A stretch of 49,597 nt of DNA from Gemmatimonadales bacterium (GCA_025927545.1 JAICLE010000014.1:1-49597); one strand, 5' to 3'; numbered from the stretch's first letter, positions 7,711 to 16,109 are shown. Made by a program: numbers and translations. The notes: generated by a model not told the origin, from the letters alone.

Positions 7711-8373
7711 CTAGTCGATGAGTCCCCTCCGCTGCGCGTGCGTCACGGCCTCCAGACGGTTGTGCGTGCGGAGCTTGCGATTGATGTGGTGGAGGTGGTT
7801 GCGGAGGGTCTGCGCGGAGATATCCAGCTTGCGGGCGATGATGGTCGCGTTGCTGCCGTCGGCGAACAGCTTGAGAATGCGGCGCTCCTGGTCCGAGAGC
7901 GGATCGATCGGCGCGTGATGGGAGGCCTCGTTGGCAAGGCCCACGAGCTGCCGCGCCGCATCGAGCATGCGGTGCAGCAGTTCCTCGTTCCGCCGGGCCT
8001 GGTCCACGTCGCGCGCCAGCCGGACGAAGAGCCGCCGCCCCGAGCGCGGGTTGTCGAACACGATGGTGGAAACGTTCACCCAGATCCGGCTGCCGGACCC
8101 GGTGCGTGCTTCAAGGTCGAAGTTCCGGACCCCGCCGGGCACGCCGTCCGGGCGACGCGCCATCGCCTCCATCCCGCCGGCGAGCGCGCTGGTACCGAGC
8201 GCGTCCCGGGCCTCGAGCACGTCGTCGATGTTGCGTCCGAGCACCTCGGCGGCCGGATAGCCGAACATCTGCGCCGCGGCGTCGTTCCAGGAGCAGATCT
8301 CGCCCTCCTCGGTGACCGTGTAGGCCGCGTCCGCGGTCCGCTCGAGCAACGCGAACAGCTCCATTTCGAGCAT
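7711..8373 (-). CDS. PAS domain-LuxR family transcriptional regulator
   Basis: 220 residues. An N-terminal PAS sensor domain (residues ~4-130) shows DAAYTVTEEGEICSWNDAA, FGYPAAEVLGRNIDDV and the closing WVNVSTIVFDNPRSGRRL. A short linker helix leads to a C-terminal LuxR/NarL helix-turn-helix (~157-218): PLSDQERRILKLFADGSN, IARKLDISAQTLRNHLHHI, KLRTHNRLEAV. No receiver domain is present, so PAS must sense the signal directly. The gene lies just upstream of, and reads toward, the PQQ dehydrogenase operon, and a 13-base motif is shared by the gaps on both its sides, so it is likely that operon's regulator and its own. The ligand or redox signal is unknown. Confidence 0.9.
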   Translation of the reverse strand: MLEMELFALLERTADAAYTVTEEGEICSWNDAAAQMFGYPAAEVLGRNIDDVLEARDALGTSALAGGMEAMARRPDGVPGGVRNFDLEARTGSGSRIWVNVSTIVFDNPRSGRRLFVRLARDVDQARRNEELLHRMLDAARQLVGLANEASHHAPIDPLSDQERRILKLFADGSNATIIARKLDISAQTLRNHLHHINRKLRTHNRLEAVTHAQRRGLID

Positions 8374-8401
8374 GGCTCACCTCGCGCGCGGGACGGGTGC
8401 A

Positions 8402-8421
8402 TTCGCACATGGTACGAACGC
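8402..8421 (-). promoter_or_regulatory. Candidate LuxR-type operator between divergent genes
   Basis: The gap 8374-8560 separates the PAS-LuxR gene from the PrpD gene. It contains the dyad TTCGCAC-ATG-GTACGAA (8402-8418; arms match at 6 of 7 positions), which overlaps the 13-base motif ATGGTACGAACGC (8409-8421) found inverted at 7667-7679. A dyad of this size suits a dimeric LuxR-type regulator. The assignment is inferred from position and repetition. Confidence 0.45.
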
Positions 8422-8560
8422 ATCATTGCCGGCCGCTGGATCGCGGCCGCATCATACTCCCCGGCAGACCGGTTCTCGTTCCCCACGACCCGAGATACGT
8501 CGTGACATCAATGTACATGATCTCCGGCAGACGCTGCATAGGCCGGGAACACCAGGGACC

Positions 8561-9940
8561 ATGACGCTCGTCGAGCAGCTCGCCCGGTTCGGTGCGCGCG
8601 CGTCCTACGACGACCTGTCGGAGGCCGCCCGCGAGCAGCTCAAGATCCGCGTGCTCGACGCGCTGGCCTGCGCGATGGGCGCGCTCGACGGCGAGCCGGT
8701 GCGGCGGATCCGTGAGCAGGTGGCGGAGTTCGACGGCTCGGGCCCCTGCTCGCTGATCGGCGGCGGCTCCGCCGCGCCGGACCGTGCGGCCTTCTACAAC
8801 TCCGCGCTGGTGCACTACCTCGACTTCAACGACAGCTACCTCGCGCGCGACGAATCCTGCCACCCGAGCGACAGCCTCGGCGCGGTGCTCGCCGCGGCGG
8901 AATACGCCGATGCCTCGGGACGGGATTTTCTGGCCGCGCTCGCCCTGGCGTACCAGGTCCAGTGCCGGCTGAGCGATGCCGCCCCCGTGCGCGACGCCGG
9001 CTTCGACCATGTGACGCACGCGGCCTATGCGGTCGCCGCGGGCTGCGCCCGGGCCCTCGGCCTCGACGCCGACCGCACCGCCCACGCCGTCGCCATCGCG
9101 GGGACCGCCTTCAACGCGCTCCGCGTCACCCGCACTGGCCGCCCGTCGCACTGGGCCGGACTGGCCCACGCGAACGTCGCCGGCACCGCCACCCGTACCA
9201 CGCTGCTCGCGCGACGCGGCATCACCGGCCCGGCCGAGGTGCTCGAGGGGGACAAGGGCTTCATGGACGCGGTGGCGGGCTATTTCACGCTCGACTGGGA
9301 AGCCGAGAACCTCGAGCGGGTCACGCTGACGATCCTGAAGAAATACGCCGCGGCCACCTACGCGCAGACCGCCATCGACGCGGTGCTCGGACTGCGCCAG
9401 CGTGAGGCCCTCGCCGCCGGCGCGGTCGAGCGGGTGGAGCTCGACATCTTCGATGTCGCCTATCACGAGATCGGCGGCGGCCAGGAGGGCGACCGAACCC
9501 TGGTGCACACCCGCGAGGACGCGGATCACAGCCTCCCCTGGCTGGTGGCGGTGGCCCTGCTCGACGGTGAAGTGACGCCCGCGCAATACCGGCCCGCGCG
9601 CATAGAGGCGGCCGACGTCCAGACGCTCCTGCGCCGGGTCCGGGTGCGCCCCGAGGAGGGCTTCTCGCGTCGCTTCCCGGCGGAAATGCCGTGCCGCGTG
9701 CGGCTGAGCCTGCGCGACGGCCGCGGCGTGAGCGCCGAGGTCGGCGACTACCCGGGGTTCCGCCCCGAGGGGCGGACCTGGGCGTCGGCGCGCGAGAAGT
9801 TCGAGCGCCTGGGCGAGCGGTACATGACACCGTCGCTACGGGACCGCATCGTCGGCACGGTGAGCGGTCTGGAGCGGTTTCGCGTGGCCGAGCTCACCCG
9901 GCTGCTCGCCGCCGTGGGCCGCTCGAGCGCGGCCGCATGA
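8561..9940 (+). CDS. MmgE/PrpD family protein (2-methylcitrate dehydratase-like)
   Basis: 459 residues from ATG 8561; upstream open frame is non-coding in composition. MmgE/PrpD hallmarks: LKIRVLDALACAMGALDGEP, ALVHYLDFNDSYLARDESCHPSD (the conserved HxxD active region), GAVLAAAEYADASG, GFDHVTHAAYAVAAGCARALGLD, WAGLAHANVAGTATRTTLLARRG and the ILKKYAAATYAQTAIDAVLGL lysine segment. PrpD dehydrates 2-methylcitrate in propionate catabolism, but this superfamily also includes cis-aconitate decarboxylase and uncharacterised dehydratases. No prpB or prpC gene is nearby, so the substrate should be left open. It overlaps the DUF488 gene by ATGA. Confidence 0.9.
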   Translation: MTLVEQLARFGARASYDDLSEAAREQLKIRVLDALACAMGALDGEPVRRIREQVAEFDGSGPCSLIGGGSAAPDRAAFYNSALVHYLDFNDSYLARDESCHPSDSLGAVLAAAEYADASGRDFLAALALAYQVQCRLSDAAPVRDAGFDHVTHAAYAVAAGCARALGLDADRTAHAVAIAGTAFNALRVTRTGRPSHWAGLAHANVAGTATRTTLLARRGITGPAEVLEGDKGFMDAVAGYFTLDWEAENLERVTLTILKKYAAATYAQTAIDAVLGLRQREALAAGAVERVELDIFDVAYHEIGGGQEGDRTLVHTREDADHSLPWLVAVALLDGEVTPAQYRPARIEAADVQTLLRRVRVRPEEGFSRRFPAEMPCRVRLSLRDGRGVSAEVGDYPGFRPEGRTWASAREKFERLGERYMTPSLRDRIVGTVSGLERFRVAELTRLLAAVGRSSAAA

Positions 9941-10284
9941 TCGCCCTGAAGCGTGCCTACGAGCCGGCCGCGGCGAGCGATGGACGCCGTGTCCTGGTCG
10001 AGCGGCTGTGGCCCCGCGGGGTCACCAAGGCCAGGCTCCGCCTCGACGAGTGGAACAAGGACGTGGCGCCGAGCCCCGGGCTGCGGCGGTGGTTCGGCCA
10101 CGAGCCCGAGAAGTGGCCCGAGTTCCGCCGGCGCTACTTCGCCGAGCTCCGGCCGAACGAGGAAGCCTGGCGGCCGCTCCTCGCTGCCGCGCGGCGCGGA
10201 CGGGTGACCTTCATCTACGCGGCGCGGGACGAGGACCGGAACGGAGCCGTGGCACTCAAGGCATTCCTCGATCGGCGGCTCTGA
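9937..10284 (+). CDS. DUF488 family protein
   Basis: 115 residues. Family signature motifs are clear: KRAYEPAAASDGRRVLVERLWPRGV near the N-terminus (residues 4-28), EWNKDVAPSPGLRRWFGH, the FRRRYFAEL helix and VTFIYAARDEDRNGAVALK at the end. DUF488 (YeaO-like) proteins are small soluble proteins of uncertain function with a conserved possible nucleotide or metal site. The start codon overlaps the PrpD stop (ATGA), so the two are co-translated. The pairing is common enough in bacteria that it does not define a pathway. Confidence 0.92.
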   Translation: MIALKRAYEPAAASDGRRVLVERLWPRGVTKARLRLDEWNKDVAPSPGLRRWFGHEPEKWPEFRRRYFAELRPNEEAWRPLLAAARRGRVTFIYAARDEDRNGAVALKAFLDRRL

Positions 10285-10324
10285 CGCCGCGCCAGTTCAC
10301 CATCAATCAGGAAGGGCGGACAGC

Positions 10325-10966
10325 ATGGAGCACAGTCGAACACACATCGCGGGGGCGCTGCTCGCGGCCGCGGCCGTCGCCGGCCTGCCCGCCGTGGCGG
10401 GCGCGCAGGCATCGGAGGTGTACGTCGCGAAGCTCGCGCCGATGAACACGACGGTCACGGGGAAGGCGGCCGCGGGCAAGGTCACCTTTACCATCAAGGG
10501 CGACAGCCTCACCATCGCGACCGACGCGACCGGACTGCCGAAGAGCATCACCCACTGGCAGCACTTCCACGGCTTCACCGACGGGAAGGCCGCCGCCTGC
10601 CCGGCCAAGTCGGCGGATGCCAACGGCGACGGGATCATCGACCTGATCGAGACCGAGCCGGCGGCGGGCACCACGATGGTGCCGTTGATCGACGATCCGG
10701 TCAGCATGGACGTGGCGCACGGCACGTATCCCACCGCCACGGCCGGCGGGGCGCTGCACTACCGCAAGACGGTATCCCTGAGCGCGCTGCAGGAAGCGTT
10801 CGGCAAGGCGTTCGACGGCCAGAAGCTGGATCTGGACAAGCGCGTGGTCTTTCTCCACGGCGTCCCCTCCGACACCAAGCTCCCCTCGTCGGTCGCCTCG
10901 CTGGGGCCCATTCCTGCGCAGGTGACGCTGCCTATTGCCTGCGGCAAGATCACCCGGGTGAAGTAG
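10325..10966 (+). CDS. Exported CHRD-like protein with an EF-hand calcium loop
   Basis: 213 residues with a signal peptide (ALLAAAAVAGLPAVAGAQA). The body resembles the CHRD (chordin-like) beta-sandwich found in bacterial exported proteins: TVTGKAAAGKVTFTIKGDSL, the His-rich edge THWQHFHGF and the closing VVFLHGVPSDTKLP. Inserted in it is a textbook calcium loop at residues 98-109, with D98, N100, D102, G103, D106 and E109 in the EF-hand positions 1, 3, 5, 6, 9 and 12. It probably folds around calcium outside the cytoplasm. A ribosome-binding site (AGGAAGGGCGG) precedes the ATG. Function unknown; single gene ending before a strong hairpin. Confidence 0.82.
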   Translation: MEHSRTHIAGALLAAAAVAGLPAVAGAQASEVYVAKLAPMNTTVTGKAAAGKVTFTIKGDSLTIATDATGLPKSITHWQHFHGFTDGKAAACPAKSADANGDGIIDLIETEPAAGTTMVPLIDDPVSMDVAHGTYPTATAGGALHYRKTVSLSALQEAFGKAFDGQKLDLDKRVVFLHGVPSDTKLPSSVASLGPIPAQVTLPIACGKITRVK

Positions 10967-11321
10967 CCCGCCGCTTCCCGCGCCGGCCTACTCGAGCACG
11001 ACGTCCGCGTCGTGCTCGACCCGGGCTGTGCGTGAGCGTGGTGGCCGCGAGCGCGATCCCGATGCTGCCCATCACCTGCCGCACCACGTTGTAGAGCCCA
11101 GTGGCCGAGGTCATCCGTTCCCTGGGCACGGTGGCGAGGGCGGCGGTGCTGGGCGCGGCGAACAGGAGGTCCCAGTGGCCGAACGCGGTGACCACGAGTC
11201 CCGCGCCGACCATGAGGCGCGGGCCGGTCCAGTTGTCGAGCCGCCCGGCCATGTCGGGGAGCGCGACCGCCATGTTGCCGATCATGACGGTCCCGGCGAT
11301 CACCCACTTGTTGGGGCGCAA
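10950..11321 (-). pseudogene. Remnant of a DHA2-type MFS drug transporter
   Basis: A 123-codon open stretch starting at TTG carries recognisable pieces of a 14-TM multidrug transporter: LRPNKWVIAGTVMI near one end, GPRLMVGAGLVVTAFG, and then TAALATVPRERMTSATGLYN and VVRQVMGSIGIALAATTLTH, which belong to the late EmrB/QacA segments. Intact family members are roughly 450-520 residues and have several membrane helices between these blocks, so large internal and terminal parts are gone. The C-terminal tail (after LTHSPG) is arginine-rich and reads out of frame. I call it a decayed gene rather than a small protein. Confidence 0.75.
10992..11019. terminator. Perfect 12-bp hairpin between convergent units
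   Basis: Arms 10992-11003 (TCGAGCACGACG) and 11008-11019 are exact inverse complements around a TCCG tetraloop. It lies 26 bases after the CHRD-like stop and inside the 3' end of the decayed transporter on the other strand. There is no T-run, so it may act as a GC-rich terminator or mRNA 3'-end stabiliser for either direction. Confidence 0.6.
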
Positions 11322-11453
11322 GGCGGGCGGGTGTCGAGTGGCCTAGATTGGGAGTATCGAGCTCGAGTGGAGAGTCCCACGAGACGGAATCGGCGCGGGT
11401 CGCGACCTTGGGTCAAGGCCGCGCGTGCAAGCAGCGGGAGAGAGAGGCACGCA

Positions 11454-11648
11454 ATGGCGGACGCCAGGCAGGAACGGCCGCAGGACAGCGGCAGCCGCGA
11501 GACGACCCGGGAGAAGTCGAGACGCGGGGTCGAGGCGCTGATCGACGAGATCGTCGAGGACTCGTTCCCCGCGAGCGATCCGCCCGCCTGGGGTGTGGCC
11601 GCCTCTCGGCTCGAGCGGGCGCGGCGAGTGGACCAGCCGGCCGAGTAG
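11454..11648 (+). CDS. Small protein with SFPASDPPAW motif
   Basis: 64 residues from ATG 11454, preceded by GGGAGAGAGAGG. The charged N-terminus leads to a predicted helix VEALIDEIVEDSFPA and then SDPPAW. Short proteins ending in a '(E/D)SFPASDPPxW' element are widespread in environmental bacteria and remain uncharacterised. No signal or membrane segment. It stands alone between the transporter remnant and the phosphodiesterase gene. Confidence 0.7.
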   Translation: MADARQERPQDSGSRETTREKSRRGVEALIDEIVEDSFPASDPPAWGVAASRLERARRVDQPAE

Positions 11649-11716
11649 TCAGAGAGCCCGTCGGCGCGGGATGGTGGTGAGCGGCATCACCCAGCTGCCG
11701 CCATTAGCTTGGAGCC

Positions 11717-13234
11717 ATGTCCATTGCTCCTTCCCGCTGCTTCCTCCTGCTGGTGGACGGTCTCCGCCCCGACGTCGCCGAGGCGCGGCTCGCGGCCGGC
11801 GAGCTGCCGCACCTCGAGGCCATGCTCCGGACCGGCGGGCGGACGCGCGCGATCACCGGCTTCCCGTCCACCACCAGCGTGGCCTATCTGCCCTTCCTCA
11901 CCGGCTGCACGCCGGGCCGGTGCAACATTCCTTCGATCCGGTGGCTCGACCGGCGCGCGTACACGGGCCGCTGGTGGCGCGATCGCCACGCCGTGCGGAG
12001 TTACTGCGGGTATCAGGCGCCGCGGCTCGACGACGACATCGCCGGCGACGTGCGCACGATCTTCGAGCTGGTGCCCGAGAGCGTCGGCATCTTCACGCCG
12101 GTAGCTCGCGGCCTCACGCCCGCGCGCGATCCGTCGCGGCGCGAACGCCAGTTCTGGGGCGGGCTGGCGCATTACGCGCAGTGGCATCAGCCGTCGGACG
12201 ACGCGGTCGCCCGCCATCTGCTGCGGGCGGTGGACGGGCCGCCTCGCTTCGTCTTCGCCCAGTTCCCCGCGGTGGACGGCTATACCCACCAGACCCACCC
12301 GGACGCGGAGCCGGTGCGGCGGGCACTCCGGAAGGTCGACGCAGTCGTCGGCCAGCTTCGGGCTCGGCTCGAGGCCCGGGGTGAGCTGGCGCGCGCACTC
12401 ATTCTGCTCGTCAGCGACCACGGCGCGGCGGCGGTCCACACGCACCTCGATCTGGCCGACTGGTTTCGGGCGCGCCGCGTGCCGACGCTCTCGCATCCCG
12501 TGCTCTGGGAGCGGCGCCCGCGGGCGGCGGTGATGGTGGCGGGGAACGGCTCCGCGATGGTGTACGCCCGTCCCGGGGAGCCGCGGCACGAACGCTGGCC
12601 GGTCGAGCGACTCCGGCTGGCGGATACGTTCGGAACCGGCCAGGACCTGGTGGCGGCGCTCCTGCGGGAGCCGGCGGTTGGCCTCGTGGCCGCCGAATCG
12701 GCCGACGGTGGGCTCTGGGTCGGCAGCAACGGCGCGGAGGCCCGGCTTCGGCGGGAAGGCGCCGAGATCTGCTACGAGCCGCTCGCCGGCGATCCCCTCG
12801 GCTGCGGCGGCGCCTGGCGCGGCACGCCGCGCAACTGGCTGGAGGCCACCTGGGATGCCGCGTGGCCCGACGCTGCCTACCACCTGCTGGACCAGTTCCG
12901 GGCCAGCCGCACGGGTGACCTGCTGGTGGTCGCCCGCGAAGGCTACGACTTCCGCCGGCGGTTCGAAGTCCCGGAGCACCGGGCCGGGCACGGGAGCCTG
13001 GCGCGCTCGCACATGCAGACGCCGGTCTGGTCGAGCGAGCCCATCCCGGCCGAGCCGCTCAGGACCGTGGACCTGTTCCCGGCGATGCTGGAGTGGCTCG
13101 GAGAGCCGGTGCCCGCGGGGCTCGATGGCGATGCGATCTGGCTGCCGGGCGAGCATCGGTGCCGGCAACACGCCCCCGAGCCGCGGCAGCAGGTGCGCGG
13201 CTCGGGGGGTGCCTTCGAAGGGGCGAGGCGTTAG
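11717..13234 (+). CDS. Type I phosphodiesterase / nucleotide pyrophosphatase family enzyme
   Basis: 505 residues, alkaline-phosphatase superfamily. The two-metal site can be read: Asp14 in VDGLRPD; the Thr nucleophile in FPSTTS (residues 49-54); Asp187 and His191 in AVDGYTHQTH; Asp234-His235 in SDHG; and a late His in AGHGS. The N-terminal strand FLLLVDG starts directly at the catalytic Asp and no export signal is convincing, so a cytoplasmic role is likely. Family members cleave nucleotide pyrophosphates, phosphodiesters or phosphonate esters. The C-terminal half holds an unusual insertion (about residues 330-400) before the last metal His. The substrate is unknown. It is followed 29 bases later by tRNA-Arg. 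Confidence 0.88.
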   Translation: MSIAPSRCFLLLVDGLRPDVAEARLAAGELPHLEAMLRTGGRTRAITGFPSTTSVAYLPFLTGCTPGRCNIPSIRWLDRRAYTGRWWRDRHAVRSYCGYQAPRLDDDIAGDVRTIFELVPESVGIFTPVARGLTPARDPSRRERQFWGGLAHYAQWHQPSDDAVARHLLRAVDGPPRFVFAQFPAVDGYTHQTHPDAEPVRRALRKVDAVVGQLRARLEARGELARALILLVSDHGAAAVHTHLDLADWFRARRVPTLSHPVLWERRPRAAVMVAGNGSAMVYARPGEPRHERWPVERLRLADTFGTGQDLVAALLREPAVGLVAAESADGGLWVGSNGAEARLRREGAEICYEPLAGDPLGCGGAWRGTPRNWLEATWDAAWPDAAYHLLDQFRASRTGDLLVVAREGYDFRRRFEVPEHRAGHGSLARSHMQTPVWSSEPIPAEPLRTVDLFPAMLEWLGEPVPAGLDGDAIWLPGEHRCRQHAPEPRQQVRGSGGAFEGARR

Positions 13235-13263
13235 AATTCGCCGGCATTCGCAGCCGGTATTTC

Positions 13264-13337
13264 GGGTCCGTAGCTCAGTTGGATAGAGCGCTTGCCTCCG
13301 GAGCAAGAGGTCGCGCGTTCGAGTCGCGCCGGGCCCA
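13264..13337 (+). tRNA. tRNA-Arg (anticodon CCG)
   Basis: A complete cloverleaf: acceptor arms GGGTCCG and CGGGCCC pair in full (one G-U), the D-arm is GCTC/GAGC, the anticodon stem CTTGC/GCAAG closes loop CTCCGGA with anticodon CCG at 13298-13300, and the T-arm is GCGCG-TTCGAGT-CGCGC. The discriminator is A13337, and CCA is not encoded. It reads arginine CGG codons. An integrase gene faces its 3' end, so its 3' half is a likely attachment site. Confidence 0.97.
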
Positions 13338-13393
13338 TAGAGTTAGCCTCCTGTCACTGTTCGGGTCACTGTTGCTGCAGGCTCTGGAAAACG

Positions 13394-13424
13394 ACGGCGC
13401 CCTCTCGTTGCGGGAGGGCGCCGT
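13394..13424 (-). terminator. Intrinsic terminator for the integrase gene
   Basis: An 11-bp perfect stem (13394-13404 with 13414-13424, ACGGCGCCCTC) encloses a 9-base loop. Read on the minus strand it is followed by CGTTTTCC, a short T-tract, 47 bases after the integrase stop. It also separates the tRNA from the integrase. Confidence 0.7.
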
Positions 13425-13471
13425 TGGTATTGGAGGCGGCGTGGGCCACCGAGACCAACCCTGCCCCGATC

Positions 13472-14581
13472 CTAGGGACCGGTGCGCCGGGCCGCCAGGG
13501 CCTTCCGCCGGGCCGCTTCGGTGACAGCAAGATAGCGCGCCATGGTCTCGAGATCTCGCCACCCGCCCAGAGTGGCGACGACTTTCGGCGGCTCGTGCTG
13601 CAGGTCGGTCACGAACTTCCGCCGGAGCGAGTGAAAGCCGAACTCCTTCGGGCGACGGCGTCCGAGCGCATGGAACGCGCGGTCGAGCAGGTGGCGCCCG
13701 AAGGCTGGGTCGATCGGGATGCCCCGGGTGTTCTCACGGACCGCACGGACTCTCTCCCGCCACACCGCCTCACGCCCCTCATGCTCGGCGAGGACCGCGC
13801 CCGTCGGATGCTGGCGCCTCAGCGTCGGCCGCACGATGCGCGAGGGCGTCGCGGGAAAGACCGCATCCGTGAGTCGCGGCGGACGGGCAAGGCCATCGCA
13901 TCGAGCGGCCAGCATGGCCACCGCCCCGGACGAAAGCGGGGTGATCGAGGGCTCCGCCTGCTTATCGAGCTCCCGGCGCCAGATCACGGTCGCTGCCAAA
14001 TCGAGGTCACCCCAGAGCCACCGCATGAAGGAGTCTCCACGGCGACCCGTCTCGTGGCCAGCGACCAGCAGGTCGTCCAGATCCAGATGGACGGTGGGGG
14101 CGACGCGCCGGAGCCCGATGTAGTGGGACGGCTCCATCCCGGGCCCGAGGCGAACCGGGTAGACTCGCATCCTGCGCTCCTCACCTCCCCCAAGCTCATC
14201 GTGGATCAGCTTCCCGGTCGCGATGCCCCGAACGTCTTGGAGTTCGGGGAAGAGCTCCGGCGAAGGGATCGGGTTGCTAATGGTCCTCGCCTTCACATAC
14301 CCGGCCCACTCCGAGTCGCCCACCTGCAGCGCAGCCATGTCCGCGCCTACAAAGCGCGAGAACATCTCGAGCGTCGCGGCCTGATGGCTCTGCCCGGCCT
14401 CGCTCTTCGTGACCAGGTGCGTGGCCCGATACGCCGCGAAAAGCTCTCCCAGCGACAGGATCTCGCGGAGGGCCCGCCTTCGCCTTGGCTTCGATCTTGG
14501 CCTGCTCGAGCGTCGTGCCGCTGCACGCGCCCTTCCTGGAACTGGACTCGCGGCCGGAACGCTGACGATTCCGCCGCGCAC
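13472..14581 (-). CDS. Tyrosine recombinase / integrase
   Basis: 369 residues as read. The SAM-like core-binding domain is at about residues 42-110 (LSLGELFAAYRATHLVTKSE, FSRFVGADMAALQVGD). The catalytic C-terminus carries FGFHSLRRKFVTDL (His-x-x-Arg) and the Tyr nucleophile in METMARYLAVTEA-type context (ETMARYLAVTEA). The first catalytic Arg and Lys are not assigned with certainty. It points at tRNA-Arg, whose 3' end is 134 bases beyond the stop, the usual layout for an island integrated in a tRNA gene. The N-terminal ~40 residues are arginine/serine-rich, and a neighbouring frame reads GTTLEQAKIEAKAKAG just before LREILSL, so a frameshift near 14480 may have replaced the true N-terminus. 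Activity is therefore uncertain. Confidence 0.85.
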   Translation of the reverse strand: MRGGIVSVPAASPVPGRARAAARRSSRPRSKPRRRRALREILSLGELFAAYRATHLVTKSEAGQSHQAATLEMFSRFVGADMAALQVGDSEWAGYVKARTISNPIPSPELFPELQDVRGIATGKLIHDELGGGEERRMRVYPVRLGPGMEPSHYIGLRRVAPTVHLDLDDLLVAGHETGRRGDSFMRWLWGDLDLAATVIWRRELDKQAEPSITPLSSGAVAMLAARCDGLARPPRLTDAVFPATPSRIVRPTLRRQHPTGAVLAEHEGREAVWRERVRAVRENTRGIPIDPAFGRHLLDRAFHALGRRRPKEFGFHSLRRKFVTDLQHEPPKVVATLGGWRDLETMARYLAVTEAARRKALAARRTGP

Positions 14582-14827
14582 GGCTCAGCCTGACGCCGCG
14601 GACATTCTGGTCTCCCGCGAGACATTCTGCGGTTGTTCACGCGAAGCGCGCCCCGATGTTGGTTACCCCGCCGCTTGCCGCGCTCAGCACGGCGCCGGCG
14701 GCTCACGCGGCACTACGCGTCACACCGACCGCAGCGGCCGGCTCTGCGGTCCGAGGAGGCTCCATCGCCAGCCTCGAAAACCCGCGACCAGACCAGTGTC
14801 TGGACGGCCGATCGAAGGAGAAGCGCT

Positions 14828-16063
14828 ATGACGCACACCGCCTCACCCAGGAAGGCCACGCGTTGGCTGACCCGGGCTATGATGGCCATCTCGATGGTCC
14901 TCGGCAGCATCGACGCATCCGCCCAGACGGGGGACCAGGCCAGCCGCAAAGCGAACTTTCCGGACTACCCGCTCACCCTGGCTGAGCAGGGCAACTTCTT
15001 CGTCAACGGGCACTACGTCGCGCCCAACGACACCTCCAGCGAACACATCATGGCCCGACAGATGTACGTCTCGTACAAGATCCCGCTGCACGTAACCCAC
15101 CGTTACCCCATCGTATTGATCCACGGCGGCGGGCTCACCGGCGCCGGTTTCGACGCGACGCCCGACGGGCGTGAGGGCTGGGCCGACTTCTTCGTGGCCC
15201 GCGGCTACAAGGTCTACGTGGTGGACCAGCCAGCCCGCGGGCGGTCGGCCTATCACCCGGAGATCAACGGACCGTACAACCCGGCCGGCACCGCCGAGGG
15301 CCTCGAAAAGCGCTTCACCGCGCCGGAGGACTTCAACCTCTGGCCCCAGGCGCACCTGCACACCCAGTGGCCCGGGAGCGGGCGGATCGGCAGCCGGGTC
15401 TTCGACCAGTTCTTCGCCTCCGAAGTCCGAGGCGTTCCGGGCGACTCGCAGGAAAACCTGACCCAGGACGCCGGGGCGGCGCTGCTCGACCGGATCGGCC
15501 CTGCCATCATTCTGACTCACTCGCAGTCGGGGCCGCACGGCTGGCTCATCGCCGATGCCCGGCCGAACAAGGTGGCGGCGATTGTCGCCGTGGAGCCCAG
15601 CGGGCCACCGTTCCACGACGTCATACAGGTGGGGCCGCCCGACTGGTTCGAGGATGGCCCGCTGGCTCGCCCTTGGGGAATTACGGCAACGCCGATCCAC
15701 TATTCCCCGGAGGTGACGGACCCGTCCCAGCTCACGGCCGTCTACCAGGACGCGCCCGACGAGCCTGATCTGGTCCGCTGCTACCAGCAGGCCGAGCCCG
15801 CCCGCCAGCTGCCGACCCTGCAGGGCATCCCGATCGTGATCATCTCCAGCGGTGCCGGCTACCATCGGAGCTATGACCACTGCACGGCCAAGTACCTGGA
15901 GCAGGCGGGCGTCCCCAACACGCACATCGACCTGGACGAGCGCGGCATCGAGGGGAACGGGCACATGATGATGCTGGAGAAGAACAATCTTCGGATCGCC
16001 GCTCTGATCAACAACTGGCTCGAGAATCACGTCGGGGTAGGAGCCGGTGCGGCCGCGAAGTGA
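14828..16063 (+). CDS. Exported alpha/beta hydrolase (esterase-like)
   Basis: 411 residues from ATG 14828, with AAGGAG eight bases upstream. The N-terminal segment (AMMAISMVLGSIDASAQT) looks like a signal peptide. Alpha/beta-hydrolase elements follow: the oxyanion strand YPIVLIHGGGLTG, VYVVDQPARGRSAY, a nucleophile elbow THSQSGPHGW (Ser in HSQSG, a variant of GxSxG), and a C-terminal His in EGNGHMMMLE. VIISSGAGYHRSYDH may contribute the acid region. The family includes uncharacterised periplasmic esterases. The substrate is unknown. It lies just outside the integrase gene and reads away from it, possibly as island cargo. Confidence 0.87.
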   Translation: MTHTASPRKATRWLTRAMMAISMVLGSIDASAQTGDQASRKANFPDYPLTLAEQGNFFVNGHYVAPNDTSSEHIMARQMYVSYKIPLHVTHRYPIVLIHGGGLTGAGFDATPDGREGWADFFVARGYKVYVVDQPARGRSAYHPEINGPYNPAGTAEGLEKRFTAPEDFNLWPQAHLHTQWPGSGRIGSRVFDQFFASEVRGVPGDSQENLTQDAGAALLDRIGPAIILTHSQSGPHGWLIADARPNKVAAIVAVEPSGPPFHDVIQVGPPDWFEDGPLARPWGITATPIHYSPEVTDPSQLTAVYQDAPDEPDLVRCYQQAEPARQLPTLQGIPIVIISSGAGYHRSYDHCTAKYLEQAGVPNTHIDLDERGIEGNGHMMMLEKNNLRIAALINNWLENHVGVGAGAAAK

Positions 16064-16109
16064 CCACGACCTTCGGGGCCTCGCCCGCCCACCACCGGAT
16101 AGGATGGAC

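Noticed and set aside
11687-13306. Minus-strand frame of 539 codons opposite the phosphodiesterase
   Set aside because: Arg/Pro/Gly-rich composition and no recognisable motif, whereas the plus strand has the full metal site.
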